A stretch of DNA of 64,000 nucleotides from contig OZ025287.1 of assembly GCA_964019165.1 (NCBI GenBank), forward strand, positions 8,277,930 through 8,341,929, given 5' to 3'. Origin of the DNA: Mastigias papua. Its lineage: Eukaryota; Cnidaria; Scyphozoa; Rhizostomeae; Mastigiidae. The position numbers and the translations under genes were made by a program. Numbering within the stretch: the stretch's first letter is position 1; each line of letters opens with the position of its first letter. Below, piece by piece: positions 45,492-56,596 of the stretch. The notes below the pieces were generated by a model. That model searched no databases. It saw nothing but the letters and a program-made list of their open reading frames with translations, and was not told where the DNA came from.

Positions 45492-48400
45492 CTGAAGGGT
45501 GATGAATGATAATATGAATAAGTGCCACAAGTGGTCACCTACTGATGCTAATTTCAATATCCAAATCCTTATTTATGTGCTCAAATCACAGTTTAACATC
45601 AAAACTATTAGCCCCAAATGGCGAAATGGCTGATCTGCACATTCAAGACTTGCAAAAAGGAGGGAAAACCAAAACTGACGTAAATCTCTAATCCCAAGCT
45701 AAAACTTTTGTTTACAAAAAGTTTCCTATCTAGGTTTTAAGAATGATACAACCAAAGCATGGGCGGCGGAGCAGGGGGCAGTGGGGGCTATAGCCCCTCC
45801 GCTTTCTATAGCAAATGCATACTTTAGTGCTCTTTGATACCTAACAGGCGCCCCGGCTAATTGATAATTGATTTTTTTCCAACCAGGACATTCTTATTCC
45901 AACCCCACCCGGCTATTAAATTTTTGAAATACAATCCACCCAAGACAAAGATCTAGAATTATATTTTTCGATAATTATATTTCTCACTAGAATTATATTT
46001 TAGTTCTTCCTTTGTGTTGACGTCATATCATATACATTTCATATCATATACTTCATTAACGACATAACATAGCACATTCAGGTTTCGTAATATTCCTTAC
46101 AATAGAAACGAATATGAAACGAAAAAATTGTCCAACCCCCCGGCTATTCCACCCCACCCCCTTATTATGTTTTGGAGATTTTTACACCCCTTCCCCCGCT
46201 TACTCCAGCCCCCCTTCCATTAGGCATCAAAGAGTACGTGTTTTAGCACCCTCTATATCCCTGCAATCTTAATCTGTCCACTTAAGCCCCCCTCACAAAA
46301 AGTTGCCCAATCACCCCTGCAAAGCATTTAGAACAAAAAGCGCTAAAAATAAGAAAGTTTACCTGACTGGCCGTCCTTACAGCTGGGGTACGTGTGTCAG
46401 GTTCGGATGTGATTTTTGCAACAGTGGATTGCTTCGGTGGAGCTGTTTTTGCCACTTTCGGCGAGTGTGGATATTGTGAAGGCCTTGGTTTACCAGTGAC
46501 TGGCACTCCTGTACACGTTTTCCCATCGTTTTGAAGATACAGACCACGCGGACACCGACAAGAGAATCGACCAGCCTTGCTCTTCCTGGCTATTAGACAG
46601 AGGTGACTGCAACCGCCGTTATCTGATCCACATGGATTTATACCTAAAAGACAGTCGCATGCATCCCTATTAAGTCACGAAATCAGAATATTTCTTTGAA
46701 GAAACCAAGATTTAAGAATAATTGTAGAGTGAAAATGCAAGAAAATGACTGATTCGAGAAGGACTGAAACTTACAACTGTGCAACGATTTGAAAGCGTGA
46801 TCTGCTAGGCCAATTAGTAGAGCACTGGGCGTACAAAGTCAAAGGTCTCAAGTTCGAGTCCCGTTCGGGTCCGCTATTTTCTCGCACTTTCATTGTGCCA
46901 TCAGAAAATTCAAGACGACAGGAGAAATCGTTCAAAAATTATCTATAATAGAGAAAAACACGTGCTTGTTGATGAAGTTCACCACTGGAAGGTTTTTGTA
47001 AAATTCTTCGAAGATTGGTCGAAATTCCCTGAAATTTCCCTGACAATATTAAAAAGGGCCTGATTTCCCAGACAGTGCCTGAAATTTCTGGCCTTCTAGT
47101 GATTTCCTGCCCATTTCCTCGATTTCCTAATATTGCAGACACCCCGCCAGAAATACACTCACTTCGAGTGAACTGAGTAATTTTGCAAAGCAGTCCAGAG
47201 CAATAAGCTCACGTGAATACATCAAGCTTACAGTCCAACTTGTCATATACACAAAGTGACTATTACCATCACCAACCGTCAATGCCTTACCTCGAGGCTG
47301 TTTCAGTGGATGGTATACTTTAATTCCCATGGGGGTAATATGATTGGCACTAAATGGTTTGACATCCCCAGGACTGTTGAACTTATTTGTCATCATTATT
47401 CTGTTGGTTTTCCAGTCTGTCCAGTAAAGGACATCTTCAAAATCGACCAATGCGAATGGGGAATCTATCTTTGAACCGGTTAACAGAACCCTTCCAGTGC
47501 CATCCATATTTGCAACCTCTAATCGTTTCAGCTTTGAGTCTATCCAGTATATCTTGTTCTGCGCATAATCGAGTGTCAATCCGTTAGGCCAGAAAATATC
47601 TGTAGAGATGATTTGACTTCGAGTGGTCAGATCACCGTCCATGGAAATTCTCTCTATGCCAGGTTTGCGTCCCCAGTCAGTCCAATACAGGTACCTGAAT
47701 ATAACAATAATCATGAGAGGAGACCTTTGACAACTAGCATAACTTTATTTTTACAACCAGTGGGCCTATTTATTCACAACGGTATGCAGAGTCTCTACAA
47801 CAGCCTGGCCCACAGCTGGATATCCATCAGAGAGAAACAGCACTCAATAAGAGGGTGCCCGTGACTAACAGGCTGGTAGCAATGAGAGGTTCTTAACCAA
47901 TGAGAGGCGGCTGGCAATTCACAAATTGCTGCCGATAAAAGACTGCAAGCAAAGAGAGCCAGGGCTATAGAAGAAGGCATCCTTCAGGTCTCAGTCATTT
48001 TCTACTTTTTGAAAAGTGGTCTATCTTCCTAAGAATGGGGTACTGACAAAATCAGGCTCGAATTGGTCATTACATAGCTACTAACAAAGGTCATTGATCC
48101 AGCAGTCTTCAATAAAATAAGGGTTCTCTTGAAAATGACAAAAAAACTATCAAGCATGTGGCCTCGCTTAAATTTCATATTTGATAACGCCATTTCACAA
48201 AACAGAAGAATCCTCTATAAAATATATAATTATACAATACTGATGACCGGCATGCAATAATGAGAAGCAGCCAACAATGAGGTCCTGTTAGCAATGAATG
48301 GGACCAATTAATCACTTCAGCTTTGCAGCTGGAATAACATAGTCTTCGTAGATAGTGGTACAAAGTACATGCATTTAGCTACAAAACACATTGAACCTAC

Positions 48401-51400
48401 CCTTCAATTGGATCACACGCTATTGCTCTAGGTCGTCCATACATGTCAACCGACACTAAGTCCATATTATTTGTGCCATCAAGCTCTGCAACTTCGATTT
48501 TCATCAGGCCAGTGTCGCTCCAATACAGTTTACGTCCAATCCAATCAACAGTCAGTCCGTCCGGTGTATGAAGATCTCTCAACAGTAACTCCGTACTGTT
48601 ATATTTGTCAATTCGAGCACGCTGGAGGATGTCATGGGTGACATCAGTCCAATAGACATAGTTAGTAGCATAATCGAAATCGAGGTCAACTATACCCTTC
48701 ATGCCACCGGCGACGAGCCGATAATCAGAGCCGTTGATACCGACACTGCAAATGTCGTAACGGTTTGCGAAGATAAGTCGTGGCGCAATATCTCCTACGG
48801 GTTGCAAAGTAAAGAAAGAATAACTCCCACTAGGCATTGAAAGTGCTACGATATAAATTTTCGATTGGTGCAGAAAAGCACCAAATTAAAACAGTGAAAT
48901 AACACTGAAATAACATTAGATGGGCTACTTTCTTTGCTAGCTACCTACTGCAGGAAAAACAAAACGAAACTAACAAACAACACAACATTTCTTGTACAAA
49001 AAAGTCGTTATTTGATCAGTACTGAGAATTTCTTAACTTTGTCCTGATTTCAGTCCCAAAATTATCTTAAGACTTTCTTAGCAAGAGTGCTCAAGCATCT
49101 GTAAAATTACAGTGTTCAAATACCAAACAGGCACAAAACACACACAGCACCGAAAGACATAGGTTATCTCAGGAGATCTATAAAAATTAAACAAATGAGA
49201 TGATTAAAGTCAGCAAAGCACTTCTCATGTTCCCTTACAAATATTGCAAAGACGATACCATGGGTAGCAATATACGCTGACTTACCCCATGGCCAATACA
49301 AAAAGAAGACACGAAGGAAAAAACATACAAAACAAAACAAAAGAAAACTGCTTGACATTCGATTATTCGACAACTCGAACAACGCACCTTTGGACTGGGT
49401 CTAGTGCTGCTTTCTCATACACCGCGTTCGTTCAAACAGACGTGCAATCGATCACAGAATTATTTATTTTTACAGGAGCTCTGAGCAGAACGGCCTACCT
49501 AACCACACTGTTAACTTGCTATCCTTTTCAAGATCTATTTGATTTCCATCTATGTCTTAGGTACTAGCAAAATAGGCGACACAATGTCAATATTTTTGTA
49601 TTAATATCTAATGGTGTCAGATAATGTCCATCAAAAAATAGCTTCAATGGCTAAAGTTTAATGTGACAGCGTTTGTTCTCTAATTATAAGCTAAGAGCAT
49701 GCGAAAGGCAGGTCAAATGCGGTCGGGTTATCCGAGATCTCTTCGCTAGCTATAACCAAAGAGCTGAAGCAAGTTAATAACTCGGTGAGAGATTCCGGCT
49801 AAGATGTGTAAACCTATATAGAGCTGCATTGCAACTTGGTTAGACAACAGTATTCATAATAGCTCAGTTCCAAAGGTGAAATAATGAGAATGTGATCAAC
49901 CAACCTGCAGCCTTGCATGATTTATGGTCATTGGCCAACGCATAACCCGTTGCACAGGAACATTTATAGCTCCCTTTCTCATTCTGGCACAACTGATGGC
50001 ATAGCCCATACAGTGAGCATTCGTTCAAATCTGAGAAATAATTGATTTTCAGACAAAATGACAAAAAATCAGACAAAACTGACAAAAAATTCCATGAAAG
50101 GAATGAGAGAGAGAAGAACTTCTTCAAAGAGGACATCCTCTTGACAAAGAAAGCCTCTTGAAAGACAACTTCTGTTGAAGGGCAACCTCCTTAAAAATTC
50201 CAACATCAAATATGAAGAAAGCTTCTAAACAAATAAGGATGAGGTAATAAGAGACTTAGCACAAAAAGTTCTCAGGTAAATGCGGAGGCGATCAAACTGT
50301 AAGTTTTAAATTGAGGGCGGAGAGAAGGATGAGCAGCTGCATGAGCTATGATATACTGAACCAGTGATTCGATGATAGACGAATGATTTATTATTGATTA
50401 CTGATCGCTTACCATTACATGTGCGATGATCTTCAGCTAAAGAAAACCCAGGTTTGCACGAACATTTGAACCCAATTGGCAAATTAATGCAATTGTGCAT
50501 ACAGTGTCCATTATGATCGATACACTCATTGATAACTGAAACAAGCAAGTATTCAAATTTAGACGAAATACATAAAAATAAATTAGAGGCAAAATATCGT
50601 AGAAACTTTTACAGGGTCCTCTCTTACATTCCTGATGAAGGCCTGTTTACTCAACTCCCAAACCTAATACTAAAGAGGCACTAAAAATTTCAAAAAGTCG
50701 GAATATTTTCTGGACCTTTTATTGCTGTCAAGTTTAACTATTCATCGAATCATGGGATCTTTTACTATGAAAATGATGAACATTTTCCTACTGGCCGCCA
50801 CTTTACAGTTAACCATCTATTTTTGAGTTTTGTAATATGCTAGGTGCCATCTTTCGCCAAAACCGCATGCGGCATTAATAGAGAGACAGGGCGAATTATT
50901 CAAAGAATAAACTAACGAAGGGATTTTTTGAGAGACGAGAATATTAGAGAGGCGAAATATAAGAAAGAATACGATATTTTGTTTGTTCCCATGTTTAGAG
51001 TGCTATATCATTATCTCAAATACGAACTCAGTGCCGTCCTAAAACGCTACGAAGGGAGTGAGCCGTGGGTCACTTCCATAGGCCAGTGCATTTCCATGCT
51101 CAAACAAAGGGGGCAAAAGCCCCTAGCTCCAACTCCATGGCATCCTTCGTCCTTTCTTCTTGACTGCAACACCAACCCTATTCCATTCGAACACGCATTG
51201 AATCATCTTCTGCTCATTATTAAATACCAAGTTCAGGATAACAAGTAATGAAAAGAATTGTACTCTATCTATCGGTGGTTTAAAACTTACAGCAGTTAGT
51301 CGGCTCATCTTCACGGCCAGGACAATCATAGACATTATCGCAGACCTTCGATTTATCAATACATTTGCTTCCATCGGTGCAGTTGAAATGCTGCGACGTA

Positions 51401-51864
51401 CATAATACTGTTGGCATCGCTGAAATGTAAGTGGTGCTAAAGTTGACTAAATGCTAAATTGCAGAAGTGAATTGCTTTCAATGGGAAAATCAAGGCAGTC
51501 TGGCGTTAAAGTCGTGAATAGGATGACTAAGTGAAAATAAAAGAAGGTAAACTTATTAATTTAATACTTTCTGAAACAAATCCACGCTAAAATTCTCATT
51601 GTGTTAGTCATATTGTCAGTCAGGTCAATTAACAAGCCAGATAACCGACTAACCAATCATAAAAGCCAGTTAATCAGTTAATTACTAAGTCAGTCAGTGA
51701 TCCAGTTAGTCGGCCAACCAGTCAAGTAGCCAAGCAAGTCAATCATACTGTCCTATCCGTCAGTAAGTCAGGCAGACAGTCAGTTAGGCAAAACAGACAG
51801 CAAAACAGCTGGCCTACATTACAGTCAGTCAGTCACCCAGCCAGCTAGCCAGCCATCTAGCCAA

Positions 51865-51951
<87 letters not shown>

Positions 51952-54900
51952 CTCATATCCTCTATGTTGAATAAATATCCAAGATACTCACGGCAAGCAC
52001 TCTCATCAGATCCATCTTTACAGTCTTGCTTGCCATTGCATCTTTGACTCTTCAAATAACACTGCCTTCCACTAGCACAAGCAAACTTCGTTGATGGGCA
52101 TGATAAACGATCTGAAAGATAAATAGAAATGAAAGCGAGGAATGATACCGAACGTCGTCGGTTGTCAGATAAGAGTAAATCTTGAAGCATATACCTTGAA
52201 GCATATTTTCAGAGTACCAAGCTTTTATAGCAAATTGGCCTCTCAGTGATCTACAGTAGTTATATTGGACAGACCAATTATAGTTGGACTTTACTATAAC
52301 TCCATATTTTTAAACTTTACATTCTCCAGCCTAGTACTGAATGCATTAGCATCGACCTGACCATTAATTATACAATATCTTTACATACCACAATTTTCCT
52401 CATCAGACCCATCAGCGCAGTCTTTGTCTCCATCACACCTCCATGGTCTTAGGATACAGTGTGAGTCCTCGCAACGCCAGAATTCAGATGAGCACGTGGC
52501 TGGTGCTATTGTCGTTACATTACACGAAACCTCGTCGGTTTTATCTTTACAGTCGTTATCGCCATCGCATTTCCACTTCAACGGAAAGCACTGACCATTG
52601 CCGCATCGAAAATCAGTCGACAAGCATTTTGTAGGGCCTGATAATCGGAATGTAATTTAAAGTCAGCGTCAGTTCAAGCAGTTTCATGATACTTCAGTTA
52701 ACAATTTAGGCTTCTGTTTCAAATCATCTCCAATACCCAATCAACTATTAACCGCAATAAGATCTTTTTATCTGATATTGGCAAAAAATATTGAAAATTT
52801 TGTTTTCAAGGCTAGAATCCTAGGCAGTAAATTGAAGCAGCAAAATAATAAAAACAAATAAATCGCCTAAAAATCCTAAAAATTAAAATACTGACTTAAA
52901 GGAAAAACAGTAGACAGTCAATTTTCTGATTAATGAGGAATTCAAGATTCAAGATATTGTAAGACTCAAAATACCAGTTCAGTAGGGCAACAGGGAAACC
53001 AAACATGGCCGACATATACATTTAATTGCACAGTTACATCATCGTATGAAATACTCCATTAAGAACAGTACAGTCCCCCTCGGATTCCCTAATATTCCCC
53101 CCGCAAGAAAGCACTTGAAACACTAACCACAGCTCGAGCTTTCGTCACTGCCGTCTCCGCAATCATTGTCGCCATCACATTTCCACCTTGATGTTATGCA
53201 GTTGCCATTCTTGCACTGAAATTCATCACTGGAACATTTAGCTGTGCCTATGATGCAAAAACCCACGTGAACAAACACGCAAACAAACACAACACCCGCC
53301 AAATGTAAAAGCAACAGCACACGGAAATAAGAATATTCAGTCATTGACGAAGCAAATCAAAAACTCTAAGAAAGCTTCTAAATATAAATGGAAAATAAAA
53401 TCATGGAATGAACATAATTGCTTCTGCAGATTTTGCAAAGAATTAATTAAAGATTCAGGACTTTTGCAGCTTATTGCAGGTTTAAATAATAGACAATCAA
53501 TAAATGTTAATCAAGTTTGTTAATAATTTGCTTATTTGTCACTTTCCCAAAAGCAGGATCGTCATAAAATCAACTATTAGGGAAAATTGTAATTTAAAAC
53601 ACTGATCCAGAGCCACATGCAAAATTTTCGCTCTATGGTCTATAAACTCTCTTCGGAAAACAATGTATTCCTTCATATTTAAAGGGGTCTCACAAGGCCT
53701 GTATTGCAATAACGATCCACTTCAAAAGCCACATGCTATTGTATGCAACATAAGAACCTTCCACGATGGTTGAATGTCGATTGAACAAGAAGCAAGAGTG
53801 CAGTGATCTAATGAACCATGGCTCATTGATATTTGAATGAATGAATGAAAGATTGAATGAATGACAGAATGAATGAAAGAATGAATGAATAAAATAATGA
53901 ATGAATGAATGAATGAATGAAGGAATGAATGAATGAAGGAATGAGCTACAAATAATTACAGTCAAGACATAAGTGCAAGCAAATCCATATACATGCTTAT
54001 TTGCGGGGCCTAGATGTGCAATTGTATTGATTGATCTGTATAGTTTGAAAATTGTCAGTTTCGGCCATAGTGGGAACTCGCTGACAAATAAACCCTTTCC
54101 CACTGTGACTTGTAAATAGACCATCGACCATCAAACTGTTTATTGTTGCCCTTAAATTTTATCAGATAAAAAATGAATGCGGAAACTGACTCAAATCATG
54201 CAAATATTTTGGTCAATACAACAAATGGTCGGAACAATTTCTGATAACGAATTATCTTCGCCCGGAAATTCTGGGTCCGTCTGGAACAATGTCTACTTGG
54301 CCCAAAACTAATAAACAGGGAGCTGGGATTTCTGATCGTGGGGACATCTACTTCGGACCGGAGAGTAAACATGGGAGTGTTAGTAAAAAGTGTACATACC
54401 ACAATTTTGCTCATCACTTCCATCTCCACAGTCAGCCTGTCCATCACACCTCCATCTCATTGGCAAGCATCTTGTATCATTACATTTGAAATAGTTTGCA
54501 GCGCAAGTAGATGGTATTGTTGAATCTAAAATGAAAAGCAGTGCACAATCATTCTCCTCGCCTATGGAAAAACATCTGCACTATGCGCCAACTGCTCATA
54601 GTGTGGAAAGTTCTGGGGTTTTTATGTATATTTTCATAAGATGTCAAAAATTTGGCTAGTAAATAAAAACATACGCTAATAAATCATAAAAATTTAACTT
54701 ATTATTATAGAATGCATAGCGGGACAAAATAACTTACAAGTGATAAAATGGCAATAAACGAGCTACAAATATTGAGAGGCGCTGAAGATGGAAATAGATG
54801 CATCCCGTTGTTTTATTTATACATAAAATTTGTTTAATTTTTGATGATTTTAGATTTAAAAATGGTATCCAATTTTTCATATTACAAGATACATCAATCG

Positions 54901-56583
54901 AAAGCACATGGACTTACTACACGCGGATTCATCAGAACTGTCACCACAATCATTATCTCCATCACAAACCCATTTTGTCGGAATGCACTTCGAGTTACTG
55001 CAACTGAAGTCACCTTTCGGGTTGCATGTTGGTGTGGCTGTGAGATGAAGGTGAGAAAGCTTGATAACATACCGTTCTATACCTTATGACAAGTGTGATA
55101 ACAACGAAAGAAATCGTTGCTGCATCAAAGAAAAATTAATCATTCCACAATTATAGGAAACTCCGATTGTATGAAGAAGTGGAACAGCCTCTCAACTGAC
55201 TGCAAAGAAACAAGATCAACACGTGTCTTCAAATCCCTCTTAAAGTAATTTTAAATCTTCAGTTTTTCTTTTCCTCTGATTTTACTTACAAGAATTGACT
55301 TTCATAGAACTATTTTGCTATTTAATTTTTATTTCTACTTTGTTCTGCAATTATTATAAGTATTTTATTGCATTATATTGCAATTTCATATTCTTTAATG
55401 GAGGGTCCCTCGAAAATCAGCCATGCAGAAGGGCCACCCTCCCAAAATATGTAAAATGTAAAAATGAAATAAACAATTCACGCTGTAAGATGACCGCCCA
55501 GGTGCAAAAGTTTGAGTCAACCTATGCGAATCAAGCATGATTCATGACCAGTACAGAAGGGAGGAACTTAAAAGCCCTGCGATGATTAAAAATAAGAATG
55601 TGATTGAAAATACGTGATACGATCACGGACGTAGAAGGAAGCACTATTAGAATGAGCAGAGGGTATCAAAAAAGCACCACAAGAAGAAATATTATGTAGG
55701 GAGTTGATAAAATACAGAAGGCAAGGAGAGCGAAGATTGTTGGGGGTTTAGAAAAGGTCTATCCCTTTGAATGACGAGGTTCTCGTTTATTAGTACTTTC
55801 CTATCTTGTACGGTGAGGTTTGGCAAGAAAACGAGTTCTAAGCTTTATATAAAATAACCCAGGCAACTTGTATTAGATTCTGGTAGTGTAAATCGACCTA
55901 GCCTAGATTCACCCCGGGTAACATCAGCCCATGTTTTGGAGTTAGATTGACGGATGACGGTAAACTTTCTCCAAAGATATCCACTACGTGGGAATAGGAT
56001 GGTCGGTTACTTTCATCTATGAATGGGGGTCTTCCTAGTGTAGCAACCCAGTGTGCAGAGTACCATAACTGCATGCACAGGAGAGCATGCGCAACTGAAA
56101 GACTGTAAGCGAAAATCTAGACGCTACAAGCGAACATTCTAGAAGAAGCTATATAGAAGAATGATAGCAGACAATTCCGAGAATACGAACAATAACCAAA
56201 AACAATACGATCAAATATGAAATCAATTGAAGGACAACATAGCTGCAAAATGTCTGAGAGCTCAGTCAGTTCTATTTTCTCCCAACCTAATTGACCAATC
56301 ATCATGCAGGATTCTGATCACACATGCCAAGACTAAGCCCATTTTGCATGATGACTGGTCAATTAAGTTGGGAGAAAATAGACTTTATCAGAGTTCTCAG
56401 ACATTTGGTGGCTATGCTTTGACGGGCACTTACGACAATTGATTTCGTCAGAATTATCGCCGCAGTCATTGTCACCATCGCATTTGAAACCATCTCGAAT
56501 GCAACGCGAGGATTTACATTGGAACTGCCCTACTCTGCACCTGTAGGAAGGTGATTCTGTTGGTTGATCACTTAACGATGATT
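45410..56583 (-). CDS. VLDLR-like: VLDLR/LDLR-like receptor, ectodomain exons
   Basis: An endocytic lipoprotein-receptor-type gene. Exons in transcript order: 56583-56434, 55037-54918, 54525-54400, 53247-53128, 52637-52389, 52111-51992, 51419-51291, 50535-50413, 50030-49905, 48794-48401, 47694-47291, 46643-46363, 45491-45410. All have GT/AG borders and fitting phases; the sum is 2,424 nt (808 codons). Domains: eight LDLa modules, EGF-A, EGF-B, a six-bladed YWTD propeller, EGF-C (QPRG-INPC joining the propeller), then a Ser/Thr/Pro-rich stalk like the O-glycosylated segment of vertebrate receptors. In the family LDLa binds ligand, the propeller drives acid release in endosomes and an NPxY tail recruits clathrin adaptors. 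The signal-peptide exon, membrane span and tail were not located: the first probably lies above 56.6 kb, the others below 45.4 kb. Confidence 0.9.
45758..45805 (+). repeat. Transposon terminus-like repeat
   Basis: gcatgggcggcggagcaggg then ggcagtgggggctatagcccc is related, inverted, to 1680-1722. Probably the end of a dispersed DNA transposon in the intron. Confidence 0.4.
46363..46643 (-). CDS. VLDLR-like: VLDLR-like exon: EGF-C and stalk
   Basis: 281 nt, phase 1 in and phase 0 out, acceptor gtcttttag, donor gtaaac. EGF-C ([28 protein letters not shown]), then about 45 residues rich in Pro, Ser, Thr and Lys, matching the O-glycosylated stalk in position. Confidence 0.9.
46797..46873 (+). 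repeat. tRNA-like sequence (SINE head or tRNA pseudogene)
   Basis: Contains an A-box-like taggccaattagtagagc (46806-46823) and a B-box-like agttcgagtcc (46851-46861) at tRNA spacing, with cactggg/aaaggt around an anticodon-arm position. The acceptor, anticodon and T stems do not pair properly, so it is not a functional tRNA gene. In a VLDLR-like intron. Confidence 0.5.
47291..47694 (-). CDS. VLDLR-like: VLDLR-like exon: YWTD propeller, second half
   Basis: 404 nt, phase 2 in and phase 1 out, acceptor atattcag, donor gtaagg. Carries [44 protein letters not shown] and [17 protein letters not shown], completing six blades; the YHPLKQPRG ending corresponds to the junction with EGF-C. Confidence 0.93.
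48401..48794 (-). CDS. VLDLR-like: VLDLR-like exon: YWTD propeller, first half
   Basis: 394 nt, phase 1 in and phase 2 out, acceptor acccgtag, donor gtaggt. Starts with the typical [11 protein letters not shown] strand, then [34 protein letters not shown] and [13 protein letters not shown], three blades of the LDLR propeller. Vertebrate genes split this region into more exons. Confidence 0.93.
49905..50030 (-). CDS. VLDLR-like: VLDLR-like exon: EGF-B
   Basis: 126 nt, phase 1-1, acceptor atttctcag, donor gttggt. Calcium-binding-type EGF module [34 protein letters not shown], including the aromatic of the Asn/Asp hydroxylation-type consensus region. Confidence 0.92.
50413..50535 (-). CDS. VLDLR-like: VLDLR-like exon: EGF-A
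   Basis: 123 nt, phase 1-1, acceptor cttgtttcag, donor gtaagc. Six-cysteine EGF module [32 protein letters not shown] with the N-E-C start found in this position in LDLR and VLDLR. Confidence 0.92.
51291..51419 (-). CDS. VLDLR-like: VLDLR-like exon: LDLa 8
   Basis: 129 nt, phase 1-1, acceptor catttcag, donor gtaagt. Module [31 protein letters not shown], the most divergent of the eight, as in the last repeat before EGF-A in vertebrate receptors. Confidence 0.85.
51600..51950 (+). repeat. (CCAG)n array with degraded flank
   Basis: A clean (CCAG)n run occupies about 51856-51950, with decayed gtcagtcag/ccagttag words back to 51600. It ends about 40 bp from the LDLa-7 donor; the Trp/Leu/Ala frame running out of the exon is the translated repeat, not protein. 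Confidence 0.95.
51992..52111 (-). CDS. VLDLR-like: VLDLR-like exon: LDLa 7
   Basis: 120 nt, phase 1-1, acceptor atctttcag, donor gtgagt. Module [30 protein letters not shown]; the cage has Asn-Gly-Lys-Gln in place of Asp-Gly-Asp-Asn, so calcium binding relies on the distal acidic residues. A (CCAG)n array starts about 40 bp past the donor. Confidence 0.9.
52389..52637 (-). CDS. VLDLR-like: VLDLR-like exon: LDLa 5 and 6
   Basis: 249 nt, phase 1-1, acceptor attatcag, donor gtatgt. Two modules in one exon: [21 protein letters not shown], a VTTIAPAT spacer, then [21 protein letters not shown]. Vertebrate LDLR and VLDLR also have one multi-module LDLa exon in the middle of the array. Confidence 0.93.
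53128..53247 (-). CDS. VLDLR-like: VLDLR-like exon: LDLa 4
   Basis: 120 nt, phase 1-1, acceptor catcatag, donor gttagt. Module [13 protein letters not shown] with cage [17 protein letters not shown]. Confidence 0.92.
53835..53943 (+). repeat. (GAAT)n microsatellite
   Basis: About 25 gaat/aatg units with scattered changes, in the intron between LDLa 3 and LDLa 4. Confidence 0.95.
54400..54525 (-). CDS. VLDLR-like: VLDLR-like exon: LDLa 3
   Basis: 126 nt, phase 1-1, acceptor cattttag, donor gtatgt. Module [13 protein letters not shown] with cage [16 protein letters not shown]; Gln-Ala replaces the usual Asp-Asn or Asp-Lys pair. Confidence 0.9.
54918..55037 (-). CDS. VLDLR-like: VLDLR-like exon: LDLa 2
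   Basis: 120 nt, phase 1-1, acceptor catctcacag, donor gtaagt. Module [14 protein letters not shown] with cage [17 protein letters not shown] truncated LINE tail sits in the intron upstream. Confidence 0.9.
55172..55475 (+). repeat. 5'-truncated LINE tail in VLDLR-like intron
   Basis: Starts at gaagtggaacagcctctcaa and matches 7905-8175 closely through the 3' stem-loop (55400-55442) to an A-rich end. Antisense to the host gene. Confidence 0.9.
56225..56432. mobile_element. MITE next to LDLa-1 donor
   Basis: Arms of about 75 bp: catagctgcaaaatgtctga..tattttctcccaacctaatt on the left and the inverted aattaagttgggagaaaata..ctcagacatttggtggctatg on the right, around a short centre. The right arm ends at the +5/+6 region of the LDLa-1 splice donor (56433-56428). 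Same family as the ends of 26860-27735. Confidence 0.85.
56434..56583 (-). CDS. VLDLR-like: VLDLR-like exon: LDLa 1
   Basis: 150 nt, phase 1-1, acceptor tttttttcag, donor gtaagt. A 14-residue acidic/Ser linker ([14 protein letters not shown]) precedes the module [26 protein letters not shown]. The linker suggests at least one more exon upstream. The donor is followed within a few bases by a MITE. Confidence 0.88.
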
Positions 56584-56596
56584 CTGAAAAAAACAA

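Noticed and set aside
45314..45538. Hydrophobic minus-strand frame as the receptor's membrane span
   Set aside because: It is in a different frame from the stalk exon, whose donor at 45410 is well supported.
46797..46873. Functional tRNA gene
   Set aside because: Acceptor, anticodon and T stems do not pair; only the A and B boxes are recognisable.
50928..51248. 106-codon plus-strand open frame
   Set aside because: It lies in the intron between the LDLa-8 and EGF-A exons, ends just short of LDLa-8, and has no domain.
51825..52190. Trp-Leu-Ala-Gly repeat protein fused to an LDLa module
   Set aside because: The LDLa part is a normal exon ending at 51992 with a GTGAGT donor; the tail is the (CCAG)n array read through.
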